In this document: in pieces, positions 1 through 6,317 of the stretch | Layout: each line of letters starts with the position of its first letter | Position numbering within the stretch: the first letter of the stretch is position 1 | Source of the DNA: JANNRW01 sp031401815 | GTDB taxonomy: Bacteria; Desulfobacterota; Desulfuromonadia; Geobacterales; DSM-12255 | Direction: 5' to 3' | NCBI GenBank assembly: GCA_031401815.1 | Contig: JANNRW010000087.1 | Span: 1-11,635, forward strand | Length of the DNA: 11,635 nt | The notes under the pieces: generated by a model | Databases searched by the model: none | The model's input: the letters and a program-made list of their open reading frames with translations, nothing else | Told to the model about the DNA's origin: nothing | Made by a program: the position numbers and the translations under genes

Positions 1-571
1 CAACTACCGAGGGGAGAGCACCCTCCATGCCAGCGACAACGATGAGTACTGAAGCTGAAAAGAGCAATTCACGCCTGGCCAGCAGTCGATGCAGACCGGC
101 AACACCGACATCAAATAACTGCTCCACCTGATTCCCCATGATTCTGGCGGTTACAACTGCTTCAGCTGCAACCGGAATATCGGAAGTTCCGGCCGATATT
201 ACCAGAATTGTCCCTTTTCCGGTGATTTCCAGAGGTTTTTGCTCAACAGTCAGGCAGCGTGCATCGTGATGCCAGCTTGCGGTCGGGAAGGCTCTTTTGA
301 TCTGCAGCGCCTTCTCCTCATCCAGCCGGGTCACAAGCACATTCCCCCCCTTGGAGTGAAGGGCACTCATGATTTTCTCAATCTGACCGACACTCTTGTT
401 AGCTCCGAAGATGACTTCAGGGAAACCCTGACGAAGCTCGCGGTGATGGTCAACAACAGCATCGCCCAGATCTTCGTAAGGAAAGTGCTTAAGGCGCTCC
501 ATGGCATCGTCAATGGTTTCGTCGCCGCGCTGTACCTGTTCAAGCAGTCGTTTCAGTTCCGGAACATTCAT
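1..571 (-). CDS. larB: LarB, nickel-pincer cofactor biosynthesis (pyridinium-3,5-biscarboxylate mononucleotide synthase), 3' end outside window
   Basis: Read on the minus strand from the ATG at 571-569, the frame stays open to the window edge (190 codons; the family is usually about 250 aa). LarB carboxylates and hydrolyses nicotinic acid adenine dinucleotide, the first step of the nickel-pincer nucleotide used by lactate racemase LarA and related enzymes. Seen: an N-terminal alpha-helical part (residues 1-70), then the PurE/AIR-carboxylase-like domain with GTSDIPVAAEA (128-138), DVGVAGLHRLL (154-164) and GMEGALPSVV (181-190), all typical of LarB. A GGAG ribosome site lies 5 nt before the ATG. 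It follows the aminotransferase gene by 14 bp, so the two are probably co-transcribed. larC, larE and larA are not visible. The family assignment is firm; the missing C-terminus prevents a check of the last active-site segment. Confidence 0.93.
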   Translation of the reverse strand, partial: MNVPELKRLLEQVQRGDETIDDAMERLKHFPYEDLGDAVVDHHRELRQGFPEVIFGANKSVGQIEKIMSALHSKGGNVLVTRLDEEKALQIKRAFPTASWHHDARCLTVEQKPLEITGKGTILVISAGTSDIPVAAEAVVTARIMGNQVEQLFDVGVAGLHRLLARRELLFSASVLIVVAGMEGALPSVV

Positions 572-585
572 TTTAACTCCTTTTT

Positions 586-1761
586 TCAGCTCTGTATGTT
601 CCTCAGTCTTGCCACTGCCTCTGCAATGGCATCTTCTCCGATATTCCCCAAAGCGAGCCGCAGATACCCTTCAAAGCCGGGGCCAAAGACCTCTCCCGGC
701 AGGGTGAGGAGCCCTGCTTCGTTAACTAGTTTTTTAGCGGCGTCCCTGCCGGTCAGGCCAGGGAACGGGTGTCGAACCCAGCCGAAAAAAGAGCCGCTGG
801 CAACAAGCTCGAATGGGTTGCCTGCTCTTTTGAATTCGAGGCAGAAGCGCTCGTGCCGCCGTGCCATCATCAGACAGTTACCCCTGACCCACTGATCGAG
901 ATTATTGGCGGCATAGGCAAGAGCCAGCTGAGTAATCCTCGGCTGACAGACTACCATGGTGTCCTGGGCTTTCAGGGCGTGGTGAATGAGCCCTTTACCG
1001 GCAACCAGCAGACCGGCGCGAAAACCTGTCAGCGAGTAAGTCTTGCCGAATGACATGATCTGGATGAGATGAGCTCCCCATCCGGGATTGGTAAAGAGCT
1101 GATGAGGCTGGGGGTTCTGTTCGATGAAATCGGCATAGGTTTCATCAAGGAGCAGTGCAATTCCGTGACGCTCAGCCACTGAGTAGAGCTCTTTCAGGAT
1201 ATGTGGCGGAGTTACGGTACCGGTCGGGTTGCTCGGAGTGACCAGAAGTATGGCGCGGGTTCGTGGTGTAATCAGTCTGCTGATCGCTTCCACAGAAGGG
1301 AGCCCGCCATTTTCCGCGTCAAAAGGGGCATAAACCCGCCTGATTCCGAGCATGGCAAGCGCCATGTCGTGATCGAAATAGTATGGTGTCTGGACAATGA
1401 CTTCATCTCCAGCCTGACACAGTGCGACTATAGCCAGCCAGAACGCCTGACTGGCGCCGATGGTCAGGCAGAGGTTGTCTTCGGACAGAGCTGCACCGTA
1501 AATTCTCTCATAGCGGGCAGCGAGTGCTCTCCGCACCTCGGGCAACCCCTCGTCCGGCGTGTAGCGGGCAGTAAGCGGCTCTTTCACAGCCTCTGCCAGA
1601 TATGCTGTCAGCTCATTAGATGGTGGATAATCAGGAACTGCCTGGCAGAGATCGATAAGAGGGGGGGCTGCCGTAGCATCACGTTCAGCCGCCCAGAGCC
1701 GGACTTCAGATATTGGCGGATAATGCACAGCCTCTATCAGAGGAGAAATCGGATATTTCAT
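586..1761 (-). CDS. PLP-dependent class I/II aminotransferase
   Basis: A 391-residue fold-type I aminotransferase, cytoplasmic. Seen: SNPTG (177-181), the cofactor-contacting DETYADF (206-212), the Schiff-base lysine K240 in SFGKTYSLTGFRAG, R248 in the phosphate-binding region, and a C-terminal YLRLALGN whose arginine would hold the substrate carboxylate. Length and motif order match aspartate/aromatic/alanine-type aminotransferases. The exact amino donor cannot be read from sequence. The start ATG at 1761-1759 is preceded by AGGA at 7 nt spacing. It stands first in a two-gene unit with larB, and the gene-free repeat region lies upstream. Whether it serves the nickel-pincer pathway or is merely adjacent is unknown; LarB chemistry itself needs no aminotransferase. 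Long open frames on the opposite strand here are antisense shadows. Confidence 0.93.
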   Translation of the reverse strand: MKYPISPLIEAVHYPPISEVRLWAAERDATAAPPLIDLCQAVPDYPPSNELTAYLAEAVKEPLTARYTPDEGLPEVRRALAARYERIYGAALSEDNLCLTIGASQAFWLAIVALCQAGDEVIVQTPYYFDHDMALAMLGIRRVYAPFDAENGGLPSVEAISRLITPRTRAILLVTPSNPTGTVTPPHILKELYSVAERHGIALLLDETYADFIEQNPQPHQLFTNPGWGAHLIQIMSFGKTYSLTGFRAGLLVAGKGLIHHALKAQDTMVVCQPRITQLALAYAANNLDQWVRGNCLMMARRHERFCLEFKRAGNPFELVASGSFFGWVRHPFPGLTGRDAAKKLVNEAGLLTLPGEVFGPGFEGYLRLALGNIGEDAIAEAVARLRNIQS

Positions 1762-1782
1762 CTGGTTTCCTAATACTATTCA

Positions 1783-1962
1783 GCGTTTCAAGCCGCCGTT
1801 GGCGACCCTTTATCAAAGAGTAACTTGATATGCTTCGACAAGCTCAGCACGAACGGTATAAAAAGCCGGTCACCCTGAGCCTGTCGAAGGGTGCAATTCT
1901 TGAAGTTACTCAAGAGCGTTTCAAGCCGCCGTTGGTCGGCAATGTATCAAAGAGTAACTTGA
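1783..1962. repeat. 47-bp direct repeat pair with inverted GAGTAACT motifs
   Basis: Part of the 400-bp gene-free stretch 1762-2161. Two direct copies (1783-1828 and 1916-1962) share the 20-mer starting GCGTTTCAAGCCGCC and, after a variable 8-9 bp, the 18-mer TATCAAAGAGTAACTTGA. The 8-mer GAGTAACT occurs at 1818 and 1952. Its reverse complement occurs at 1904, 2129 and 3914, the last next to the hemC terminator. The inverted copies sit in related contexts (ATTCTTGAAGTTACTC at 1896 and ATTCTTGTAGTTACTC at 2121). Forward and inverted motifs bracket two different inner hairpin elements. No ORF is supported in the stretch. Confidence 0.8.
1833..1889. repeat. REP-like palindrome, CTTCGACAAGCTCAG type
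   Basis: Arms CTTCGACAAGCTCAG (1833-1847) and CTGAGCCTGTCGAAG (1875-1889) are reverse complements at 14 of 15 positions and enclose a 27-bp loop. Sequences of this CTTCGAC-AGCTCAG kind are widespread extragenic palindromes in many bacterial genomes, usually of unknown function. The element lies between the two copies of the local 47-bp direct repeat and downstream of the cobA-hemD gene. It may act as a bidirectional transcript-end hairpin, but no T-tract follows. Confidence 0.75.
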
Positions 1963-1978
1963 CGAGCATTACCGGTTT

Positions 1979-2108
1979 CATAACCCCACCTGTCCTCCCC
2001 TTAGCTTAAGGGGAGGGACGCTGCGAAGTGAATTCAGTTAATAATAACCGACTTGGACGGCTAAAACGTTCCCCCTCTTGAGACAAGAGGGGGGCAGGGG
2101 GAGTTATG
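1979..2108. repeat. Inverted pair of hairpin monomers (BIME-like element)
   Basis: Two monomers face each other. Each begins CATAAC and carries a perfect 10-bp stem with a 3-nt loop exactly 15 nt in. Monomer A reads on the plus strand (stem 1994-2003 / 2007-2016). Monomer B reads on the minus strand (stem 2084-2093 / 2071-2080). Stem sequences differ at three pairs and every change is compensated. A third copy starts at 11576. The plan resembles bacterial interspersed mosaic elements built from REP units. A minus-strand transcript from cobA-hemD would meet the strong B hairpin about 70 nt after the stop codon, so it may also stabilise or end that mRNA. Confidence 0.8.
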
Positions 2109-2161
2109 GTTCGATGCTACATTCTTGTAGTTACTCAAAGAGCATCAGACTTTTGAAAAGG

Positions 2162-3697
2162 CTATGAGCGCAGAGAGGAGAAAAACCGGATAATCTCCTC
2201 AGTCATCCCTTTCAAGGCATAGTCGTGCGGCTCCATATGTACAGCCAGACCCAGTTCGCGGCAACTTGCAGCGGTTATGGGGCCGATGGCAGTAACCTTG
2301 ACCCCCTCCAGCAGATGCAGGAAGCGGTTTTCACCCAGTATGGCGGCAAGATTTTCCACTGTAGATGAAGAGGTAAAAGTGATGCAGTCAACAGTACGAT
2401 CTTCAAGCGCTTTTAGTGCGCTTTGCGAAAGAGAGTCCGGCAGGATGTTCCTGTAGGCTATCGGAGCAAGAACCTCAGCCCCCATGGCAGTCAGTGCGAC
2501 AGGTATAAGATCCCGCGCCTTGTCAGCTCTCGGGAAGAGGATCAGTTTGCCGCTCGCATCCAGCTTTTCAAAAGCAGCTACCACAGATTCAGCCTTGTAA
2601 CTTGAAGGGATCAGATCCGGATTGATGCCGTACGGGTGGAGAGCTGCCGCAGTTTTAGGCCCTACTGCACAGATTCGGCAACTGGCGATTGCACGACTGT
2701 CTTTCCCAAGAGCGGCCATCCGGTTGAAAAAAAACTGAACCGAGTTGATTGAAGTGAAGATCAGCCAGTGACAGGAGGGGAGCCTGGCAATAGCGGCATC
2801 CAGCTCTTCGTTTGAAAGTGGCGGGACAAGCCTGATGGTCGGGCACTCAAACACGACTGCCCCGTGATTGCGGAGGAGTTCGGCAAACTCGCCTGCCTGG
2901 TCAGCTGCACGGGTGACGATGATTTTTCGACCAAATAGCGGTTTCCTGTCGAACCAGCGCAGCTTTTCACGAAGTTTTACAACTTCACCGACAATGGTTA
3001 TTGCCGGTGCCTTGAATCCCGATTTTCTGGCAAGTTCGGAAATTGTTTTCAGCGTCCCCTCCAGAACTTCCTGGTGAGGCAAAGTCCCCCATCTGACCAG
3101 AGCTACCGGGGTCTCTGGCGGACGACCATGACGGATCAGATTGTCTGCGATATTCGCAAGATTTTTGACCCCCATGTAGAAGACAACAGTGCCGCTCCCC
3201 AGGGAGAGTTTCTCCCAGTCGATTTCTGATGAATCCTTTTCCGGGTTTTCATGTCCGGTGACAAATGCGACAGATGTGGTGACATGTCGATGAGTGAGTG
3301 GAATGCCCGCGTAAGCTGAGGCTCCTACAGCAGCAGTGACCCCGGGAACAATCTCAAAAGGGATTCCGGCTGAAACGAGTGCTTCGCACTCCTCACCCCC
3401 ACGTCCGAAGATGAACGGATCCCCCCCTTTGAGTCTGGCTACGGTTTTCCCTTCAAGCGCCTTCTCCACCAGCAGGGCGTTAATCTGCCACTGCTCATGG
3501 TTGTGCGCTCCGCCCACCTTGCCGGCATAGATCAGCTCGGCCTTTTCGGAGGCATACTGCAAAAGAGCCTCATTGGCAAGGTAGTCGTAAACCACAACGT
3601 CAGCAGAAGAGATACACTCTTTCCCCTTGACGGTTATGAGACCGGGATCGCCGGGGCCGGCACCGATCAGGTAGACTGTTCCTTTGGCACTGTTCAT
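2162..3697 (-). CDS. cobA-hemD: Fused uroporphyrinogen-III C-methyltransferase / uroporphyrinogen-III synthase
   Basis: A 511-residue bifunctional cytoplasmic enzyme. The N-terminal half (about 1-245) is an SAM-dependent SUMT (CobA/CysG-C type): GAGPGDPGL (12-20), RLKGGDPFIFGRGGEE (88-103), VPGVTAAVGASAYAGIPLTHR (starting at 117) and MGVKNL (175-180). It methylates uroporphyrinogen III at C2 and C7 to give precorrin-2. The C-terminal half (about 253-508, from GRKIIVTRAADQAGEFA) is HemD, which closes and inverts ring D of hydroxymethylbilane to give uroporphyrinogen III. Domain order and length fit the cobA/hemD fusions of anaerobic bacteria. The start ATG at 3697-3695 has only a weak purine-rich site upstream. 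It lies 278 bp after hemC across a terminator and a repeat array, so it may need its own promoter or readthrough. Confidence 0.96.
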   Translation of the reverse strand: MNSAKGTVYLIGAGPGDPGLITVKGKECISSADVVVYDYLANEALLQYASEKAELIYAGKVGGAHNHEQWQINALLVEKALEGKTVARLKGGDPFIFGRGGEECEALVSAGIPFEIVPGVTAAVGASAYAGIPLTHRHVTTSVAFVTGHENPEKDSSEIDWEKLSLGSGTVVFYMGVKNLANIADNLIRHGRPPETPVALVRWGTLPHQEVLEGTLKTISELARKSGFKAPAITIVGEVVKLREKLRWFDRKPLFGRKIIVTRAADQAGEFAELLRNHGAVVFECPTIRLVPPLSNEELDAAIARLPSCHWLIFTSINSVQFFFNRMAALGKDSRAIASCRICAVGPKTAAALHPYGINPDLIPSSYKAESVVAAFEKLDASGKLILFPRADKARDLIPVALTAMGAEVLAPIAYRNILPDSLSQSALKALEDRTVDCITFTSSSTVENLAAILGENRFLHLLEGVKVTAIGPITAASCRELGLAVHMEPHDYALKGMTEEIIRFFSSLRS

Positions 3698-3730
3698 TGC
3701 GGGATTCTCTTTATCTTTAAGACCAAGGAG

Positions 3731-3908
3731 TCAGTGGTCAGTATTCAGTAGTCAGTATTCAGTCCCTTCCCCACTAACAAGTGTCTTGAGTTTTGACATT
3801 TGCACCCCTTCCGTCAAGGGAGGAGAATAAAAAATGTTGCGAGTGCATAATTAAGGAAATTGGGCGCTGTATTTTTTACTGACTCCTGACCCCTGACTCC
3901 TGACTACT
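3731..3908. repeat. Mirrored TCAGNNN heptamer arrays between hemC and cobA-hemD
   Basis: The left array (3731-3763) is about five tandem 7-bp units of the form TCAGTGG / TCAGTAT / TCAGTAG. The right array (3879-3906) is four units in the opposite orientation, CTGACTC / CTGACCC / CTGACTA. They enclose a 115-bp core. The 19-mer ACTGACTCCTGACCCCTGA at 3878-3896 recurs exactly, reverse-complemented, at 11121-11139. The arrays fill most of the 278-bp gap between hemC and cobA-hemD. Within the core a TTGACG on the minus strand could be a -35 box, but no convincing -10 follows. Confidence 0.85.
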
Positions 3909-3925
3909 CTTGCAGTTACTCTTTC

Positions 3926-3952
3926 AACAAAAACGCCGCCGTTGCGGCGGTG
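3926..3952 (-). terminator. Rho-independent terminator after hemC
   Basis: On the minus strand, 24 nt past the hemC stop codon, CCGCCG-CAA-CGGCGG forms a 6-bp GC-only stem and is followed by CGTTTTTG. The T-tract is short, so termination may be partial. It lies inside the hemC to cobA-hemD gap and would uncouple cobA-hemD from the upstream genes. Its downstream flank resembles the repeats at 1896-1935. Confidence 0.7.
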
Positions 3953-3975
3953 TCCGAAAGAAGGAGGATTCAGAA

Positions 3976-4914
3976 TCAGGAACCGATCTCCCGCTGATAA
4001 ACCTCTTCAAGTATCTCCTTGCCGCCATTGCGCAATAGCCTCTCTGCCAGCTCGCAGCCGAGATGCTCGCACGAGTCTACAGGGCCGATAATGCTCTCTT
4101 TAAGGGTACGGGAGCCATCTACCGAAGCAATAAAGCCGGTCAGTTTCATCTGGTCTCCAGTTACTTCGCCAAATGCAGCAATCGGCACCTGGCAACCACC
4201 TTCGCATCGCTTCAGAAGAGCCCGCTCAGCCCTTACAGCGTAGCTGGTATCCGGATGGTTGAAAAAGGCAATAGTCTCTTTTACCGCTTCGTTGCTCAAA
4301 TCGCATTCAATGCCAAGAGCACCCTGGCCAATGGCTGGCAGGGAGAGTTCAATCGGGAGCAGCTCAGTGATCCTGGCTGAAAAGCCGAGACGGTTCAGCC
4401 CGGCGGCAGCCAGAATTACAGCATCAAGACCTTCAGTTTCAAGCTTTTTCATCCTGGTTTCAACATTGCCCCGTATCATGACCATCTTCAGATCAGGACG
4501 AAACTTCAACAGCTGAGCCTGGCGGCGCAGAGCAGAGGTGCCGATTCTGGCCCCCTGCGGGAGGTCGGCAAACTTCACACCGTTCGAGATAACAGCATCC
4601 CGGGGATCTTCCCGCTCGGTTATACAGTAAAGCCCAAGCCCTTCCGGGAAGTCAGTAGGGACATCCTTCATGCTGTGAACAGCTATATCGATCTCCCCCC
4701 GCAGCATCGCCTCTTCAATCTCCTTCACAAAGAGCCCCTTGCCGCCAACCTGTGCCAGTGGCACATCCAGAATCTTGTCCCCCATTGTCTTGATCTTGGT
4801 AAGGGTGACCTCCATCTCCGGGTACCTCTTTTCAAGCTCCGACTTGACCCAGTTAGCCTGCCAGAGCGCAAGCTGACTTGCGCGAGTTCCGATACGTAAT
4901 TGCTTCAATGCCAT
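3976..4914 (-). CDS. hemC: Hydroxymethylbilane synthase (porphobilinogen deaminase)
   Basis: A 312-residue cytoplasmic enzyme that links four porphobilinogen units into hydroxymethylbilane, the substrate of the HemD domain encoded next. Seen: RIGTRASQLALWQA (7-20), GGKGLFVKEIE (57-67), HSMKDVP (80-86) with the catalytic aspartate D84, GTSALRRQAQ (125-134), MIRGNVETR (147-155), and EGGCQVPIAAFG, where C241 is the expected attachment point for the dipyrromethane cofactor. All landmark residues are present and the length is normal. The start ATG at 4914-4912 follows GGAG at 5 nt spacing. It lies 89 bp downstream of hemA; that gap is filled by a mirrored repeat but has no evident terminator, so cotranscription with hemA is likely. 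An intrinsic terminator follows the gene. Confidence 0.98.
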   Translation of the reverse strand: MALKQLRIGTRASQLALWQANWVKSELEKRYPEMEVTLTKIKTMGDKILDVPLAQVGGKGLFVKEIEEAMLRGEIDIAVHSMKDVPTDFPEGLGLYCITEREDPRDAVISNGVKFADLPQGARIGTSALRRQAQLLKFRPDLKMVMIRGNVETRMKKLETEGLDAVILAAAGLNRLGFSARITELLPIELSLPAIGQGALGIECDLSNEAVKETIAFFNHPDTSYAVRAERALLKRCEGGCQVPIAAFGEVTGDQMKLTGFIASVDGSRTLKESIIGPVDSCEHLGCELAERLLRNGGKEILEEVYQREIGS

Positions 4915-4931
4915 ATTAACTCCTTTATGAT

Positions 4932-4997
4932 GGCTCCAGGCTCTGGGCTCTAGGCACTAGGAAACCCCTAGAGCCCAGAGCCCAATGCCCAGTGCCC
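4932..4997. repeat. Mirrored GGCNCTN heptamer arrays between hemA and hemC
   Basis: The left side holds four 7-bp units (GGCTCCA, GGCTCTG, GGCTCTA, GGCACTA; 4932-4959). The right side holds four units in reverse orientation (AGAGCCC twice, AATGCCC, AGTGCCC; 4970-4997). CTCTGGGCTCTAGG (4941-4954) and its exact complement (4967-4980) make a perfect 14-bp stem with a 12-nt loop. No T-tract follows on either strand, so it is not a canonical terminator. It occupies almost the whole hemA-hemC gap and could act as an mRNA processing or stabilising hairpin. Confidence 0.85.
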
Positions 4998-5003
4998 ATT
5001 TTA

Positions 5004-6308
5004 TTACTCTTCCAGCTCACCCAGCTCTTCGTCCCCATTTCCCCCAATCTCCAGCTCAAAGAGATTGCGCAGCGCATCGACATAAAGATCAGTCCGTCCC
5101 CCCTGGCCTGCTTTTTTCAGCAACGAGGTAGGTGGGTGCAGCAGTTTGTTCATGATGGCATTGGTAAGAGCATCCAGCCGTCTGTTTGCGTCGGGCGGGA
5201 TATCCTTCCAGTTCGAAAGGGTTTTTTCCATTTCAGCGCGGCGAATCTCGTCAAATCTTTGCCGCAGGGCGACAACGGTCGGCGTAACCTCCAGGGAGGA
5301 GAGCCATTTGAAAAACTGGCCAATCTCCTGACTGACTATATCCTCAGCTTTTTTCGCCTCTTCTCCCCGCTGCTGCATGTTGTTGGTGACGACCTCCTGA
5401 AGATCGTCAACCGTGTACAGATAAACATTCTCCACATTGTTGACAGCTGGATCAATATCCCTGGGGATGGCGATATCGATAAAGAACATAGGTTTGTGAC
5501 GGCGACGTGGCATCACACTGTCAAGATCCCTGGCACCGATGATGGTGTGCGGGGCACCGGTGGAAGAGAGGATGATATCTGCCTTGTGAAGCTGTTCAAG
5601 GAGTTCATCAAAACGTATCGCCTTGCCGTCGAACTCTTCAGCGAGCTTTTCGGCTCTCTCGAAAGTCCGGTTTGTGACCATCAACCCCCGGACGCCATTG
5701 TTCAGAAAGTGTTTGGCTGCGAGTTCGCACATCTCGCCGGCACCAATCAGCATGACGGTCTTGTCGGAAAGATCATTGAATATCTTTCTGGCAAGCTCTA
5801 CCGCTGCAAACGCGACTGAAACCGCTGAAGAGGCAATTTTAGTTTCGGTGCGGACTCTTTTGGCAACAGAAAAAGCCTTGTGCAGGAAGCGGTTCAGAAT
5901 GATGCCGGATGATTTGTATTCGGCGGCATAACCGTAGGAAGTTTTTATCTGCCCAAGAATCTGCGGTTCCCCGACAACCATGGAGTCGAGGCTTGAGGCG
6001 ACCCTGAATACGTGCCGGATGGCCTCTTCGCCATGAAAAGCATAAAGATGATTTTCCAGGGTCTCCAGTGGAAACCTGTGATAATCAGCCAGGAAACGCT
6101 TTACCCTGGCGATCCCTCCGGCGATGTCGCGTGTTGTCACATAGATTTCAACACGATTGCAGGTAGAGACAATGACAGCTTCGGTAATATCTTCCAGTGC
6201 AAGCAGCGCAGCCAGAGGCTTTTCCATCTGTATCGGTGAAAATGCCACCTTTTCCCGGATTTCAACCGTAGCGGTTTTATGTGAAAGCCCTACGACTACA
6301 ATATTCAT
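5004..6308 (-). CDS. hemA: Glutamyl-tRNA reductase
   Basis: A 434-residue NADPH-dependent reductase that turns glutamyl-tRNA(Glu) into glutamate-1-semialdehyde, the committed step of the C5 pathway to 5-aminolevulinate. Counting from the ATG at 6308: GLSHKTATVEIREK (7-20), the catalytic C50 in STCNRVEIY, H99, SLDSMVVGEPQILGQIK (106-122), the Rossmann NADPH site LIGAGEM (187-193), and a C-terminal dimerisation helix region (about 315-420). The ATG puts the nucleophile at position 50, as in the Escherichia coli enzyme. A GTG one codon upstream (6311) is also possible. AGGG overlaps the ccsA stop codon and is better spaced for the ATG. The gene lies 9 bp after ccsA, indicating tight coupling. 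The acidic tail (EELGELEE) is ordinary family variation. Confidence 0.98.
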   Translation of the reverse strand: MNIVVVGLSHKTATVEIREKVAFSPIQMEKPLAALLALEDITEAVIVSTCNRVEIYVTTRDIAGGIARVKRFLADYHRFPLETLENHLYAFHGEEAIRHVFRVASSLDSMVVGEPQILGQIKTSYGYAAEYKSSGIILNRFLHKAFSVAKRVRTETKIASSAVSVAFAAVELARKIFNDLSDKTVMLIGAGEMCELAAKHFLNNGVRGLMVTNRTFERAEKLAEEFDGKAIRFDELLEQLHKADIILSSTGAPHTIIGARDLDSVMPRRRHKPMFFIDIAIPRDIDPAVNNVENVYLYTVDDLQEVVTNNMQQRGEEAKKAEDIVSQEIGQFFKWLSSLEVTPTVVALRQRFDEIRRAEMEKTLSNWKDIPPDANRRLDALTNAIMNKLLHPPTSLLKKAGQGGRTDLYVDALRNLFELEIGGNGDEELGELEE

Positions 6309-6317
6309 CACGCATCC

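Noticed and set aside
239..895. 218-codon open frame on the plus strand
   Set aside because: Antisense to larB and the end of the aminotransferase gene; both minus-strand proteins have clear family motifs.
1201..1773. 190-codon open frame on the plus strand
   Set aside because: Fully antisense to the aminotransferase, whose PLP motifs are intact; the antisense product has no recognisable pattern.
3731..3908. Possible CRISPR-like array
   Set aside because: Units are 7 bp without spacers, arrays face each other, and no cas gene is present; the same applies to the other short repeats.
4992..5819. 275-codon open frame on the plus strand
   Set aside because: Antisense shadow of hemA; no ribosome site or family pattern.
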